Assembly: GCA_030144725.1 (NCBI GenBank)
Contig: JASKMD010000024.1
Coordinates: 7,808,932-7,872,931, forward strand
Direction of reading: 5' to 3'
DNA from: Haematococcus lacustris
Taxonomy: Eukaryota; Chlorophyta; Chlorophyceae; Chlamydomonadales; Haematococcaceae
Length of the DNA stretch: 64,000 bases
Shown: piece by piece, positions 12,241 to 23,563 of the stretch
Layout: each line of letters begins with the position of its first letter
Numbering within the stretch: the first letter of the stretch is position 1
Position numbers and translations under genes: made by a program
The notes under the pieces: model-generated
Seen by the model: only the letters and a program-made list of their open reading frames with translations
The model's database searches: none
Told to the model about the DNA's origin: nothing

Positions 12241-13429
12241 CTTTGATGTGGCAGCTGCATCCTCTCACCTGGATCTCAGGGCTGAGCAAGAGCAGCTTGG
12301 GGTAATGCTTCGGTAACGAGGGCGCCTGAGCAGCGATGATGGTGGGATACAGGAGCCATGCTTGACACAGAGAGGAAGTGATTGGCTGAGGAGCGAGACC
12401 CAGCTGCTGTATGTTCAGATTGGAAAACGCATGGTGCTGGCATGCCGCAGCTGCTGCTCAGCTTGCTCGGAACTCCTTACCGGAGTAGGAGAAGCATTGG
12501 CGCAGCATGCTCCTGTGATGACTGTGGGGGTACCGATGTGATGATTTCATGGTGTTTATCAGGCCGCCTTGCGAATGAAACAGGGAGGCATCATGGTCTT
12601 GGTCCCAGGAAGTAAACGCACCGCACCTCAGGAAATGAATGCACCGCTATGGCTTGGCACACTGACTTTTGATGCACATCTCAATGACGAGCTATGCTGG
12701 GTGATGTGACTGGGTTGCATGCATGGTGGGCTCATGCATGGTGCATGGTACACTGTTGAGAACTGCGATGTTGGCATGGTGTAGGTGGCTGTGTGTTGGG
12801 GCATGGTTTGATGCAGCATTCACAGGTTTTCCCGTCAGTGGGGACTGGGACAGCTTAGTACAGCCAAGGGGTCGCAATGGCTGCATCCATCAATCGTCAG
12901 GGAGGGCCTGTCCTCTTGCCTGCTTACACCTAGCAGGCAGCCCAACTCAGCAGGAACGGGTGCGGTGCTTGGGAGTTATGAGCGAGGATGAGTGTGAAGT
13001 GGTTCGGACAAGCTTGATCGGAGCAGCCTGCTGTTTTCATTACACCCCACATGAGGCTGCAGCCGGCCCGTCATGGTAGTAATTGATTGAACTAGGCATT
13101 TGTAGTGTTGTACTTGGGCAATTCATGCCCCCATGCTTCGTAGCCTATTAATTGGGCGCAGTATTCTATGAAACGAAGAATTACCGCCGCCGCTGCTTCC
13201 TTACATGTCCATAATTAGGCCGCATATCGCAAGTCAGCAGGGCTATAGGCTACTGTACAGTGACAATTGCTGTCATCCGTTTCGTCAGTGACAATTACTT
13301 CGATAAGTGGCTTATACTGCTTAAGCCGTCAGCCGTTAGGCTGCTTGGCCGCCCACCCCCTCTAGGGTTTCGGTTTTTTAAACAAGTCACAAGGAGCATC
13401 GCATTGCGCGGCCTGGGCCGTTTAAGGCA
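12241..13429. other. Downstream flank of the kinase gene, no gene recognised
   Basis: This stretch probably begins with the kinase 3' untranslated region. Open frames such as 12723-13079 have no recognisable domain. The run from about 13080 is less GC-rich and leads into a foldback element. Confidence 0.3.
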
Positions 13430-13567
13430 GTTGAAAAAGGCTCGGCCTCAGCACTGTCGCGTAACAGCTCTCGACCTTAGCCAGCAGCCGCGTCGCTACG
13501 CTCCGCGGCTGCTGGCTTCGGTCTTCAGCTGTTACGCTCCAGCGGCTCGGCCTCGCCTTTTGAGTTG
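13430..13567. repeat. Foldback element with arms of about 62 bp
   Basis: The left arm (about 13430-13491, ending AGCCAGCAGCCGCG) is an imperfect complement of the right arm (about 13504-13567, beginning CGCGGCTGCTGGCT), with a loop of about 12 bases. Matching blocks include GTAACAGCT/AGCTGTTAC and GGCTCGGCCT in the right arm against AGGCCGAGCC in the reverse complement of the left. It looks like a small MITE or foldback element and lies immediately beside a LINE 3' end. Confidence 0.7.
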
Positions 13568-13597
13568 TAATCAAACATGGCTGCGAGATCGCTGTTG

Positions 13598-13825
13598 AAG
13601 AAAGAAAAAGGAGAGTACTCCGGTGTTCACCGGCGTGCATTATGGGAGGAGCTACCGCCTGGGGCGCGGCCTGCTCCCACCGTCCAGCCAAAGAAGTGGC
13701 GTCCCCCCTACCCTCTCCCCCCTTTACTAGCCCTGAGTCTGTAGCTTGTCTTTGCAATAGAGTCGCTGTTGTAAAGGCTACAGCCAGTGTGCCTAATGCC
13801 CACTTCAGCTCAACCATTCTGTTGT
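13598..13825 (-). mobile_element. 5'-truncated LINE stub (Dualen/RandI-like family, copy 3)
   Basis: The reverse complement matches the last codons and 3' untranslated region of the full LINE at 23457-34946: CTATTGCAAAGACAAGCTAC, the G-rich run after the stop, TGGGAGCAGGCCGCGCCCC and the terminal hairpin CCGGTGAACACCGG (13620-13633). The 3' tail is a diverged (TTC)n-like pyrimidine run. Only about 0.2 kb survives, as expected from severe 5' truncation during target-primed reverse transcription. The upstream limit near 13825 is approximate. Confidence 0.8.
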
Positions 13826-13845
13826 GTGTGCTTGTAGCTAGAGCG

Positions 13846-14970
13846 CCCCGCCCCGCCCCGCCCCGCCCCGCCCCGCCCCGCCCCGCCCCGCCCCGCCCCG
13901 CCCCGCCCCGCCCCGCCCCGCCCCGCCCCGCCCCGCCCCGCCCCGCCCCGCCCCGCCCCGCCCCGCCCCGCCCCGCCCCGCCCCGCCCCGCCCCGCCCCG
14001 CCCCGCCCCGCCCCGCCCCGCCCCGCCCCGCCCCGCCCCGCCCCGCCCCGCCCCGCCCCGCCCCGCCCCGCCCCGCCCCGCCCCGCCCCGCCCCGCCCCG
14101 CCCCGCCCCGCCCCGCCCCGCCCCGCCCCGCCCCGCCCCGCCCCGCCCCGCCCCGCCCCGCCCCGCCCCGCCCCGCCCCGCCCCGCCCCGCCCCGCCCCG
14201 CCCCGCCCCGCCCCGCCCCGCCCCGCCCCGCCCCGCCCCGCCCCGCCCCGCCCCGCCCCGCCCCGCCCCGCCCCGCCCCGCCCCGCCCCGCCCCGCCCCG
14301 CCCCGCCCCGCCCCGCCCCGCCCCGCCCCGCCCCGCCCCGCCCCGCCCCGCCCCGCCCCGCCCCGCCCCGCCCCGCCCCGCCCCGCCCCGCCCCGCCCCG
14401 CCCCGCCCCGCCCCGCCCCGCCCCGCCCCGCCCCGCCCCGCCCCGCCCCGCCCCGCCCCGCCCCGCCCCGCCCCGCCCCGCCCCGCCCCGCCCCGCCCCG
14501 CCCCGCCCCGCCCCGCCCCGCCCCGCCCCGCCCCGCCCCGCCCCGCCCCGCCCCGCCCCGCCCCGCCCCGCCCCGCCCCGCCCCGCCCCGCCCCGCCCCG
14601 CCCCGCCCCGCCCCGCCCCGCCCCGCCCCGCCCCGCCCCGCCCCGCCCCGCCCCGCCCCGCCCCGCCCCGCCCCGCCCCGCCCCGCCCCGCCCCGCCCCG
14701 CCCCGCCCCGCCCCGCCCCGCCCCGCCCCGCCCCGCCCCGCCCCGCCCCGCCCCGCCCCGCCCCGCCCCGCCCCGCCCCGCCCCGCCCCGCCCCGCCCCG
14801 CCCCGCCCCGCCCCGCCCCGCCCCGCCCCGCCCCGCCCCGCCCCGCCCCGCCCCGCCCCGCCCCGCCCCGCCCCGCCCCGCCCCGCCCCGCCCCGCCCCG
14901 CCCCGCCCCGCCCCGCCCCGCCCCGCCCCGCCCCGCCCCGCCCCGCCCCGCCCCGCCCCGCCCCGCCCCG
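13846..14970 (+). repeat. Perfect (CCCCG)225 array
   Basis: 225 uninterrupted CCCCG units (1,125 bases) with no visible substitution. The complementary strand is (GGGGC)n, a strong G-quadruplex former. A long Pro/Arg/Ala frame crossing it (13642-15132) is a by-product of the repeat. Its absolute perfection could reflect recent expansion or assembly extrapolation. Confidence 0.97.
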
Positions 14971-15480
14971 GTGGTGGGCGGGGAGGTGGTGGTGGGGAGG
15001 TGGGAGGGCGGGGCTAGGGCTGGGAGGGGGTTGCGAGGAGTGGGAGGCTATGCTAGGGCTGGGAGGGTGTGGGGGTGCGAGGGGATGCGAGGGGTGCGAG
15101 GCGGCATGGTCCGTGCGGTCGGAGTAGGCTAGTCATTTCTGCAAGGCAAGTCATGTCACGCCGAAGTCATTTCCCGCAGGCTACATTAATAAATTGTCGT
15201 GGTTTCTTTTACAGCAGCTGTGTCGTCGAGTAAAGCCATTCATTGGTGAGCCTGGCGGGCTGAAATGTTATTGTACTTCCAGATGCCAGGCGCAGTTCGC
15301 TCATTGATGCCGCTACCTATCACTAGAACTATCGACAGTGAGCATCTGAGGTGTGTCCGCAAGCGCTGGCGCCAACATGGCTCACAAAGCGAGCATCAAC
15401 GCGCCACTTGCCAGGAGGCGCACATCAATCTTTAACTGACACTCTGATGCTGTCGGAAATGGTGTAATACTGCGTGATAA
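14971..15480. other. G-rich flank and unassigned sequence
   Basis: The first 150 bases are GGGAGGTGG- and GGGTGCGAGG-like purine-rich sequence continuing the skew of the array. The rest is ordinary sequence with no gene recognised. Confidence 0.4.
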
Positions 15481-15594
15481 CGACTATGAATGTTGTGCGT
15501 GTGTGCACAGCGCCAACTAGCCACTTGACAGCGCATGCACTTTTACAGGCACTCCAGTTCAACGGGCGCAATACGAGACAACACGAGCTTGTAA
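15481..15594 (+). repeat. 114-bp dispersed repeat, copy 1
   Basis: This stretch, from CGACTATGAATG to ACACGAGCTTGTAA, recurs almost identically at 19127-19240 in the same orientation. It contains TTTTACAGGCACTCC. It is probably part of an unidentified mobile element; neither copy encodes a recognisable protein. Confidence 0.85.
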
Positions 15595-17280
15595 TCATTG
15601 TTCCTTTGCTTGACAAAGTCTGCATAATGGTCTTTGCATGGCCCAGTCTATTGCGACTAATCTCCAGACGAGGATCGCGGATGGGGAGTAATCGTGGAGG
15701 AAGGATCACGAAATACCTACAAACTAGATTCCTGTAAACGCGCAACCCTGCCGGCCTGAAGTATGCCAGGTAGCTCCTAAGATGAATACCCCTTAGTGCC
15801 TAAACAGGCGTGGGGTCCACAGCTGTGGGGCAGGGCGCCCAGGTGGCGGGGGGCAGGGAGCAGGCAGGGTCATCAGTCGCCACGCCGTTGCAGCCCACAA
15901 TGCGGCCATCCAGGAAAGGGGTTAAGGGGCTGTTGGCAGAGATGTAGTTGATCGTGGGCACCTCCTGCGCAGCCAGCAACAACCCAGCAGCTACACAGCC
16001 ACACCCACTGCTGCGCCCACTGTTTGCCTGCCTGCCTGCCTGCATGGGACCCACTGCTGCCTGCCCCCATTGTTGCCAGGGACCCACTGCTGCCTGCCTG
16101 CCTGCCTGCCTCCCTGCGTGCCTCCCTGCGTGCCTGCCTGTACTGTGTAAGACCAGCTGTGCTCCTGGAGGTCTGTGCTGCTGTTCCAGTGCTGTGGTCC
16201 GAGGCCCACCTGGGAGGGTCCAGCAGCCACCAGCGTCCTGCCATAGGGCGGAGCCAGAGGCGTGTAGCCGTCACCACCACTGAAGACTGCGGCGCACCAG
16301 GCAGTCCTAGCTCACTCCTAGCTCAATCAAGAAATCAGGCTCCTAGCTCCTAGCTCAGCCTGTACAGCTGTACACACTGCAGTACAGAATAGTGGTGTTT
16401 GCGCTACACTACAGCCTGACTACACAGGAGTGTGGCAGTCCTGTTTGTATGAGTGTGGCAGCAGCTCTCCTGTAGAGCTGCTGCTGCTGGGTGGCAGCAC
16501 TGGGTGCATCAAGGGGAGCCGACAGCCGGTGGTCACCCCCGCCATTGGCCCCGCAAATGTGAGACGGTCTGGGGCGCGAATTTCCGTGTAGCTCGTGACA
16601 AAGTTTTGATGCAGCCGGGTGTAACATACGTATGCGGCACCCAGCAGCCGCAAAACACTAGCTCAGATCGGCGCCCGCCCAAACCTGACCTGTGCCTTCC
16701 GCTCCTAAAAGACTCACGCATATCATAAGGCGAGGCTGGCAATCCTTCTACGCACGCCGTAAGCCAACGGCACAAGTGCAGTACGCCTGCTTGCATGTCA
16801 GTGCATGGAGCATATAATTTGTGACTATGCGCACAAGTCAGCCAGCTGGCACCCCTTACCTCCTTTACGTCGCGGCATGACTCTATGCAAGTACAAGCTG
16901 CATCATGACAGCGCTACATCATCACTTGGCACTATGTTGTCGGGATGGCTCGGGATGGCTCTGGCTTTCAGTGTTACATGTGCCGTGGTGCCTCAACCTT
17001 CTCATGTATCGATGCTCAAACGCCTTGCAACACCACTACAGAATACATCGCTGATGCCAAGCACATGCATTAATGTAAGGTGGCAACACCACACAACACA
17101 ACAACACCTCAACAACACACCACCACCACAACAACACTATGACTCATGCCTCATACACCACCTATGCTATGTGCAAAACAAGCAAAGACTGGCTGCACCT
17201 CCTTGCTATAGCTGACACTCACTACGGGACTGCTAAGCACTTTGCCTTGCTGCCTATGCCCCATGGCACCAAATCAGGCT
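15595..17280. other. Unassigned region with CCTG/CTGC repeats
   Basis: No gene recognised. Short GCCT tetranucleotide runs occur at about 16026-16045 and 16090-16140, with repeated ACCCACTGCTGCC phrases. From 17080 to 17140 there is a CAACAC-rich tract, echoed at 17545-17590 on the other side of the GGGCT array. Confidence 0.35.
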
Positions 17281-17510
17281 GGGCTGGGCTGGGCTGGGCT
17301 GGGCTGGGCTGGGCTGGGCTGGGCTAGGCTGGGCTGGGCTGGGCTGGGCTGGGCTGGGCTGGGCTGGGCTGGGCTGGGCTGGGCTGGGCTGGGCTGGGCT
17401 GGGCTGGGCTGGGCTGGGCTGGGCTGGGCTGGGCTGGGCTGGGCTGGGCTGGGCTGGGCTGGGCTGGGCTGGGCTGGGCTGGGCTGGGCTGGGCTGGGCT
17501 GGGCTGGGCT
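17281..17510 (+). repeat. GGGCT pentanucleotide array (46 units)
   Basis: 46 GGGCT units with a single variant (AGGCT at 17326-17330). The same pentamer on the opposite strand (AGCCC) forms the smaller array at about 47655-47750. Confidence 0.95.
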
Positions 17511-19126
17511 GGACTTAAGGGGGGAGGGGGTACCCTAACAACAAGGTGACACAACACAACAACACACAACACAACACAACAACAACATCCAGCTCCAAGC
17601 TGCGCGCTCCAGGCTGCCCGCTCCAAGCTCGGGACTCAATGATGCCTTGCTCTTAACGCAGGCTGATGATGCAGGCTGATGACGCAGGGAGGGTGGGGTG
17701 GGCTGCAACAACCCTTTTGGGCATCCTGCAGCAAAATACACATAACCATGTCAGCCCCACATAAGAGACATTACCTATCAAAAACAATGCATGAAAACCA
17801 GGTTGGGGACTGCTGTGTGCTTCCCTCAGCTGTTCATGCCTGTCATGCGTTGCGCAAGTGTGCGCGTGAACATCAAACTGACCTAGACAAGGTGACATAC
17901 AATTCTATCTTACTCACCTCCAGCTCACTGTTTTCAAGGGCTGATTGTCTTGGTGCACTGCTGCTTGGGAGACCCTTGGGCTGGTGTGGGTTTGGTGTTG
18001 GTCCTCAACACAGCCAAGCACCTGTGGAGGTCAGCAGAATTGGCAGCATGTGTTAGCATCGTATGCAAAACGCATTAAGAAACAACACCCACTGCTTGCC
18101 TGAGATGTATTCGCGAGTTGCCCAGTCCAACGGCAGCAAAGGCTGCTCGGCACGGACATGCCTCCGGCCACCAATCCACCTCTCCTATTGCGACACGCAT
18201 AGAAACAGATGGGGAATGACGTTGCGAAGCTAATCAAGTCGTCGAGACAATGCAGTACACTCGACAAAATAGGGCCTAACCTGCTAGCGACACCGTTGTG
18301 AGATGTAGAGCCCAACGGTGAAAGAATCACATGCAGCGGATCAAAGACGGTGCCAAAAAGTGAATTGCGGGGCCAATGGCGGGGGTGACCCGGTGTTCAC
18401 TGGTGATAACGGACCATTTTCCGAACGCGGCAAATTTGAAGATAATTTGAAGATAACTTGAATGACTAAACTAAATTCGCCTTGGAATGAGAGGAATGAC
18501 GTTTTGGTTTGTCGCCGTGCTGGTCAGGGGTCGCAGAGGCGCAAGCTTGACCTTTCCCATATCGCATATACTCCGCAATTGCAATGGGCATGTGGGATGG
18601 CGGCCACGGTTGGATGGACGACGTCGAAAGCGACGATGACATTGAGGTCGTCATTGCCTTGAGCGTTCTTCCGTTGTTGTTGGCAGCCATCTTGCCTCTT
18701 GTGGCCGACCTCGGCCCCCGCAGTAGGGTTAGCTTGTTGACCTCGTTTGTCTAGCATGTACATGCTAGCTCTCTTTGTCGTTAAAAATGTTGTTATGATC
18801 ATTAATGAAGCACTTTACGCTGGCAAACACAATGCGCGCAAACCCAAGGCTGGTCCCAATGAGCTGCGACAACCCAAGGCTGCGAAAACCCAGGCACAAT
18901 GCGCGCAAACCCAAGGCTGGTCCCAATGAGGCAAGGCTAGTCACAAGTCTTGGTCCGGGCATGCTCCATAGAAGTCAACCCAGTCATGGCGGCCAGGGGG
19001 GTTCTGGCACTTCGACGTAGCACGTAGTGCGGTTGGCAGACGCTAAGCTGCTGCCCAACCTCTGCAAATTTCATGAAAAGGTTCAAATTATCTTTGAATT
19101 TGGCGTTTTTTTGGAAAAAGGTCCAA
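17511..19126. other. Unassigned region
   Basis: No gene recognised. Phrases such as CAACCCAAGGCTGGTCCCAATGAG-like units repeat between 18838 and 18930. The block 18460-18700 has less biased composition but no identifiable domain on either strand. Confidence 0.3.
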
Positions 19127-19240
19127 CGACTATGAATTTTGTGCGTGTGTGCACAGCGCCAACTAGCCACTTGACAGCGCATGCACTTTTACAGGCACTC
19201 CAGTTCAATGGGCGCAATACGAGACAACACGAGCTTGTAA
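19127..19240 (+). repeat. 114-bp dispersed repeat, copy 2
   Basis: A near-identical direct copy of 15481-15594. The homology stops just before a foldback element that begins at about 19267. Confidence 0.85.
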
Positions 19241-19266
19241 GTATTGGATAATCGGCGGGCCGAGTA

Positions 19267-19379
19267 CATTATGCGAAAGTAATGGACGAGTCCGAGGCGA
19301 GGTGGCCATATACACCGAGGCGCAGCCGAGGTGTATATGGCCGCGGAGACGAGGACGAGTCCATTAGATTCGCGTAATG
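19267..19379. repeat. Foldback element with arms of about 50 bp
   Basis: The outer arms CATTATGCGAA...TAATGGAC and GTCCATTAGATTCGCGTAATG are complementary with mismatches. The inner arms GGCCATATACACC (19304-19316) and GGTGTATATGGCC (19330-19342) are perfect complements. The centre is a 13-base loop. This is a MITE-like or hairpin structure with no coding capacity. Confidence 0.8.
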
Positions 19380-19415
19380 CGCGAGGAAGAGGCGATTATC
19401 TGGTATATCTGAGGT

Positions 19416-19502
19416 CCGCGGCCCGTCAATTATACGAAAGTGCTCCCCGCGGCCCGTCAATTATACAAAAGTGCTCCCCGCGGCCCGTCAATTATACAAA
19501 AG
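19416..19502 (+). repeat. Three 31-bp tandem repeats
   Basis: CCGCGGCCCGTCAATTATAC begins each unit, at 19416, 19447 and 19478. The units follow the foldback element directly and may be part of the same mobile element. Confidence 0.85.
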
Positions 19503-20101
19503 CGCGGTCAACGTTAGGTCAAATATCTGAAGTTTTCGACAACGAAGTGGCTTAACAGCAACGACAAAGCGTTCCATTTGTCTATCCGCGATGAGCGCGG
19601 CCTGCCCAAAGCCCGAAGCTTCTAGTCAACATGCCAGCCTGGCAATTATAAGTATACATGCCAGCCTGGCAATAGTCCGCTTAGCTACCGCGCTTTGTTG
19701 CATTTGTTGCGTTGAGGTTGCAATAGTTGCGTATGCGAGCTTTTTCGGGTAACTCGCGACTTGCAGGTTTTGACGTGCAAGCCTTACATGCAACTAGCAC
19801 ACTCGCGACTTGCGGTACACTTGTGGAACACGCGGAGTAAGCTGCTCGCACTTTGCAGCCTTGATATACTCATCCGAGTTATGAAGAATTATTTGATCCA
19901 GTATTTTGCATACACCTCGGCCCTGTTCGCACTCGATTCGTTTTTCGATATTCGATGTCTACCCTTTTCCCACTGGCGCGGCGAAATGTATTTATTTGAA
20001 TTAATAAGATTCCTCCCGGTCGATTGGTGCCACAGTCGTTCCCGCACGTCCCGCTCGTACCGTTCGTCCCGTTGATTGCTAATAAGCCTCAGCCACGCCA
20101 A

Positions 20102-20224
20102 ATGGATGCGGTGCTGGGTTTTGCGGCTGGCTGGGATGCTATGGTATGCTATGATAGCGATGACGAGGAGCTAACCGCGGGCCCACGGTTTCGGCCTGGC
20201 AAAAAAGTGCGGTTAGGAGAGTGA
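20102..20224 (+). CDS. Hypothetical 40-residue acidic ORF
   Basis: An open frame starting MDAVLGFAAGWDAMV has an acidic patch (CYDSDDEEL) followed by a basic stretch ending PGKKVRLGE. Composition is protein-like and unlike nearby repeats, so it may be an exon of a lost or unrecognised gene. I know of no family match. Confidence 0.2.
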   Translation: MDAVLGFAAGWDAMVCYDSDDEELTAGPRFRPGKKVRLGE

Positions 20225-20339
20225 AAGCAGAAAGCCACGGGAACCGCACGCTGCGGGCTAGAGGCGTGGGCCAAGCGGCAGGTGAGGTCGACGAAAAGCT
20301 GAGGTGCAGCAGCGCTGACTGACTACTTGGCACGGAGCT

Positions 20340-20600
20340 ACAAAAAGGAGCAGCTGTGCTATAGAGAGGAGCAGCTGTGCTACAGAGCAGCTGTGCGAAA
20401 GAGAGGAGCAGCTGTGATGCTAGGCAGGAGCAGCTGTGCTACAGAGAGGAGCCGTTGTGGTGCCAGGCAGGAGCAGCTGTGGGGCTGGGTAGGAGCAACT
20501 GTGGTGCCAGGCAGTAGCAGCTGTGGTGCCAGGCAGGAGCCGCTGTGGTGCCAGGCAGGAGCAGCTGTGGTGCCAGGCAGGAGCAGCTGTGGTGCTAGGG
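20340..20600 (+). repeat. Minisatellite of about 21 bp
   Basis: About ten imperfect units of the type CAGGAGCAGCTGTGGTGCCAG. The early units are more diverged (GAGGAGCAGCTGTGCTACAGA) and the later ones more uniform. Confidence 0.85.
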
Positions 20601-21137
20601 GCTAGGGAGTGGCAGCAGTATGGCTGCAGGGCAGTGCATAGACAGCCCCTTACATGTGTTTTCTCTTCTAACAGATGTAAGCAACAGGAACAAGCGTCTT
20701 CTTCAACGCGTTTCCACAGTTAAACTAGACTTGTCCCCTTCCATAAAGCTCCTTCCACGTATCGTTGTCAACCAATCCATGTAAACCATGCAAACAAGCC
20801 AGTCACAATCAACAGCTGATCCACAGACTGATGGCATGTCGCTCACTTCCTGCCCTCCAGCTTGTTGGCAATGGCAGCACACACCCTGGATAGCTTGGTG
20901 ATTTGAGCAGCCTCCACCCCTAGGCATTGCGCGTGGAGCAGCGTGGGTGACAACCATACATCCGCACTCAAGAGCCACCCACACTCGCAGAAAAGATCGC
21001 ATTATAGGTGCCACCTAAGGGTACTTTTTTTTTTGATGGAAGGCTGCAGTTGCTCATAAGCAAGCCAACGCTGTTGAAAAAAAAAATCAACTCCAAGTGG
21101 CTGGCGAGATTCGAGCGTTGGCCTGTCGTGCCGTTTT
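20601..21137. other. Unassigned region
   Basis: No gene recognised. Two homopolymer-rich spots (T-run near 21030, A-run near 21080) flank a short non-repetitive segment. Confidence 0.3.
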
Positions 21138-21245
21138 GAGAGGCAACCAGTACTGGTTGAGGTCCAGTACTGGTTGCTAACCAGTACTGGACCTCAACCA
21201 GTACTGGTTGGCATCCAGTACTGGTTGCCATCCAGTACTGGTTGT
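21138..21245. repeat. CCAGTACTGG cluster with a 31-bp perfect inverted repeat
   Basis: Six copies of the 10-bp palindrome CCAGTACTGG occur in about 110 bases. Four of them are arranged as two 31-bp arms (AACCAGTACTGGTTGAGGTC... and its complement) around a 3-base spacer, so the whole could extrude as a cruciform. Confidence 0.9.
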
Positions 21246-21849
21246 CAGCTTTGGCAGAGTTAGGGCATGGAGATATCAAAGTTTCCGCGTATCACATTCA
21301 CATCAAGCCTTCCCAATAGTACTACTTGCATCGCTGGTCTTAGCGCTTCGCTGGAAGCTCCTCAACGGCTGTCTACGTTGATGTGCGATGTCGATGTCCA
21401 GTCGATGTGCGCTACAATGTGCGCTTGTGATGGGTTGACAACTCTCCATACTGCCTAGTCTTTCCGACGTGCGATGTCCAGTCGATGTGCGCTATCATGT
21501 GCGCTTGTAATGGGTCAACATCTCTCTATAATGTCAAGTCCTATGGATGAAGCGAGTATGCTTACAGACATTTGGATGATAGCTGAAGGGTTAGGGCTGA
21601 GGACTGAGGTCAGGGCTGGGAGCCTTGGTTAGGTACTGAAACTTGGTTAGGTACAAGAGGACAACACGCTATAACACATTGCATGTGCTATCACTCACTA
21701 AGCAATGTCATTGATCACTATCACTATCTAGCAATGTCATTGATCACTTATCACTATCACTAACATTACATAGTACACTGCTTCGCATGCTATGTAGCAT
21801 CAACCGAGACACTCCATCCGTCCTCTATCTCATTCCCTTGTAATGCAAG
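21246..21849. other. Unassigned region
   Basis: No gene recognised. TATCACTATC and CAATGTCATTGATCA phrases repeat near 21690-21770, and GCGATGTCCAGTCGATGTGCGCTA-type sequence is duplicated at about 21396-21420 and 21472-21495. Confidence 0.3.
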
Positions 21850-21904
21850 GCGACCTCATTGTAATGAAGGTAGTCGTCCAAGCTCCAGCCCCTGCAAAGT
21901 GACA

Positions 21905-22836
21905 CAGAGTCTGGCTGGCTGGCTGTGACCAGTACTGGCTGGCTGGCTGTGACCAGTACTGGCTGGCTGACCAGTACTGGCTGGCTGGCTGTGACCAGTA
22001 CTGGCTGGCTGACCAGTACTGGCTGGCTGGCTGTGACCAGTACTGGCTGGCTGACCAGTACTGGCTGGCTGACCAGTACTGGCTGGCTGGCTGTGACCAG
22101 TACTGGCTAGCTGACCAGTACTGGCTGGCTGGCTGTGACCAGTACTGGCTGGCTGACCAGTACTGGCTGGCTGACTGTGACCAGTACTGGCTGGCTGACC
22201 AGTACTGGCTAGCTGACCAGTACTGGCTGGCTGACCAGTACTGGCTGGCTGGCTGTGACCTGTACTGGCTGGCTGACCAGTACTGGCTGGCTGGCTGTGA
22301 CCTGTACTGGCTGGCTGACCAGTACTGGCTGGCTGGCTGTGACCAGTACTGGCTGGCTGACCAGTACTGGCTGGCTGACCAGTACTGGCTGGCTGGCTGT
22401 GATCAGTACTGGCTGGCTGACCAGTACTGGCTGGCTGACTGTGACCAGTACTGGCTAGCTGACCAGTACTGGCTAGCTGACCAGTACTGGCTGGCTGGCT
22501 GTGACCAGTACTGGCTGGCTGACCAGTACTGGCTGGCTGGTTGTGACCAGTACTGGCTGGCTGACCAGTACTGGCTGGCTGGCTGTGACCAGTACTGGCT
22601 GGCTGACCAGTACTGGCTGGCTGACCAGTACTGGCTGGCTGGCTGTGACCTGTACTGGCTGGCTGACCAGTACTGGCTGGCTGGCTGTGACCAGTACTGG
22701 CTGGCTGACCAGTACTGGCTGGCTGGCTGTGACCAGTACTGGCTGGCTGACCAGTACTGGCTGGCTGGCTGTGACCAGTACTGGCTGGTTGACCAGTACT
22801 GGCTGGCTGACCAGTACTGGCTGGCTGGCTGTGACC
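21905..22836. repeat. Large CCAGTACTGG array (left)
   Basis: Roughly fifty units of GACCAGTACTGGCTGGCT, many with an extra GGCTGT spacer, giving alternating 18- and 22-base periods. The central palindrome is strongly conserved; variants include CCTGTACTGG and CTGGCTAGCT. It is the inverted counterpart of the array at 39126-39541. The Ser-Thr-Gly repeat frames across it are by-products. Confidence 0.95.
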
Positions 22837-23440
22837 TGCAGCAGGGGGGCAGGGGGGCAGCAGCAGCAGCAGGGTGGCAGCAGCAGCAGCAGGAGCAGGG
22901 GGGCAGCAGCAGCAGCAACAGGGGGGCAGTAACAGCAGGGGGGCAGGGGGGCTGCAGCAGCAGACAGTAGGCGCAACCAGCGCTGGTGCCCCCCCATTCA
23001 GCAGCAGGGTTACAGCAGCAGCAGCAGCAGCAGGGGGGCAGGAGGGCAGCAGCAGCAGTGGGTGGGCAGCAGCAGCAGTAGGGGGGCAGGGGGGCTGCAG
23101 CAGCAGGGGGGCAGGGGGGCTGCAGCAGCAGCAGCAGGGGGGCAGGGGTGCTACAGCAACAGATAGTAGGGGCACTATAGCACCTACCTACCTTTAGGCT
23201 GCTTGATGACTGCTGCTGGAATGGGGGTGGTTGTGTAGGGAAAGTGGAGGAGATGTGTTCATCAGACCTGCAATCATCAGACCTGCAATCAAGGTAGGGG
23301 GGCAGCAGCAGCAGCAGCAGCTGCAGGGGGGCTGCAGCAGTAGCAGCAGCAGCAGTAGGGGGCATGGGGGCAGCAGCAGCAGTAGGGGGGCAGCAGCAGC
23401 AGTAGGGGGGCAGCAGCAGCAGATAGTAGGGGCACTATAG
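22837..23440. repeat. GGGGGGCAGCAGCAG-type arrays
   Basis: Irregular CAG trinucleotide runs alternate with GGGGGGCA. A duplicated phrase TAGTAGGGGCACTATAGCAC followed by CTACCTACCTTT occurs at about 23164 and 23426. The second copy is where the full-length LINE inserted. Confidence 0.9.
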
Positions 23441-23563
23441 CACCTACCTACCTTTTACTTTTTCGGTTGTCCGCAACCGAGAGAGTTTTCGCGACTACAC
23501 GGCCCGCTCCCAGCGCTTTGCACCCTACAACCGTAACAAGCAAAACAAGACAAGCCGAACGAG

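Noticed and set aside
13642..15132. Long Pro/Arg/Ala open frame
   Set aside because: It is the translation of the CCCCG array; a 5-bp repeat without stops stays open in every frame.
21856..23175. 439-codon Ser/Thr/Gly/Gln repeat frame and similar frames over the palindrome arrays
   Set aside because: All are by-products of the CCAGTACTGG and CAG repeats; several frames on both strands are open at once.
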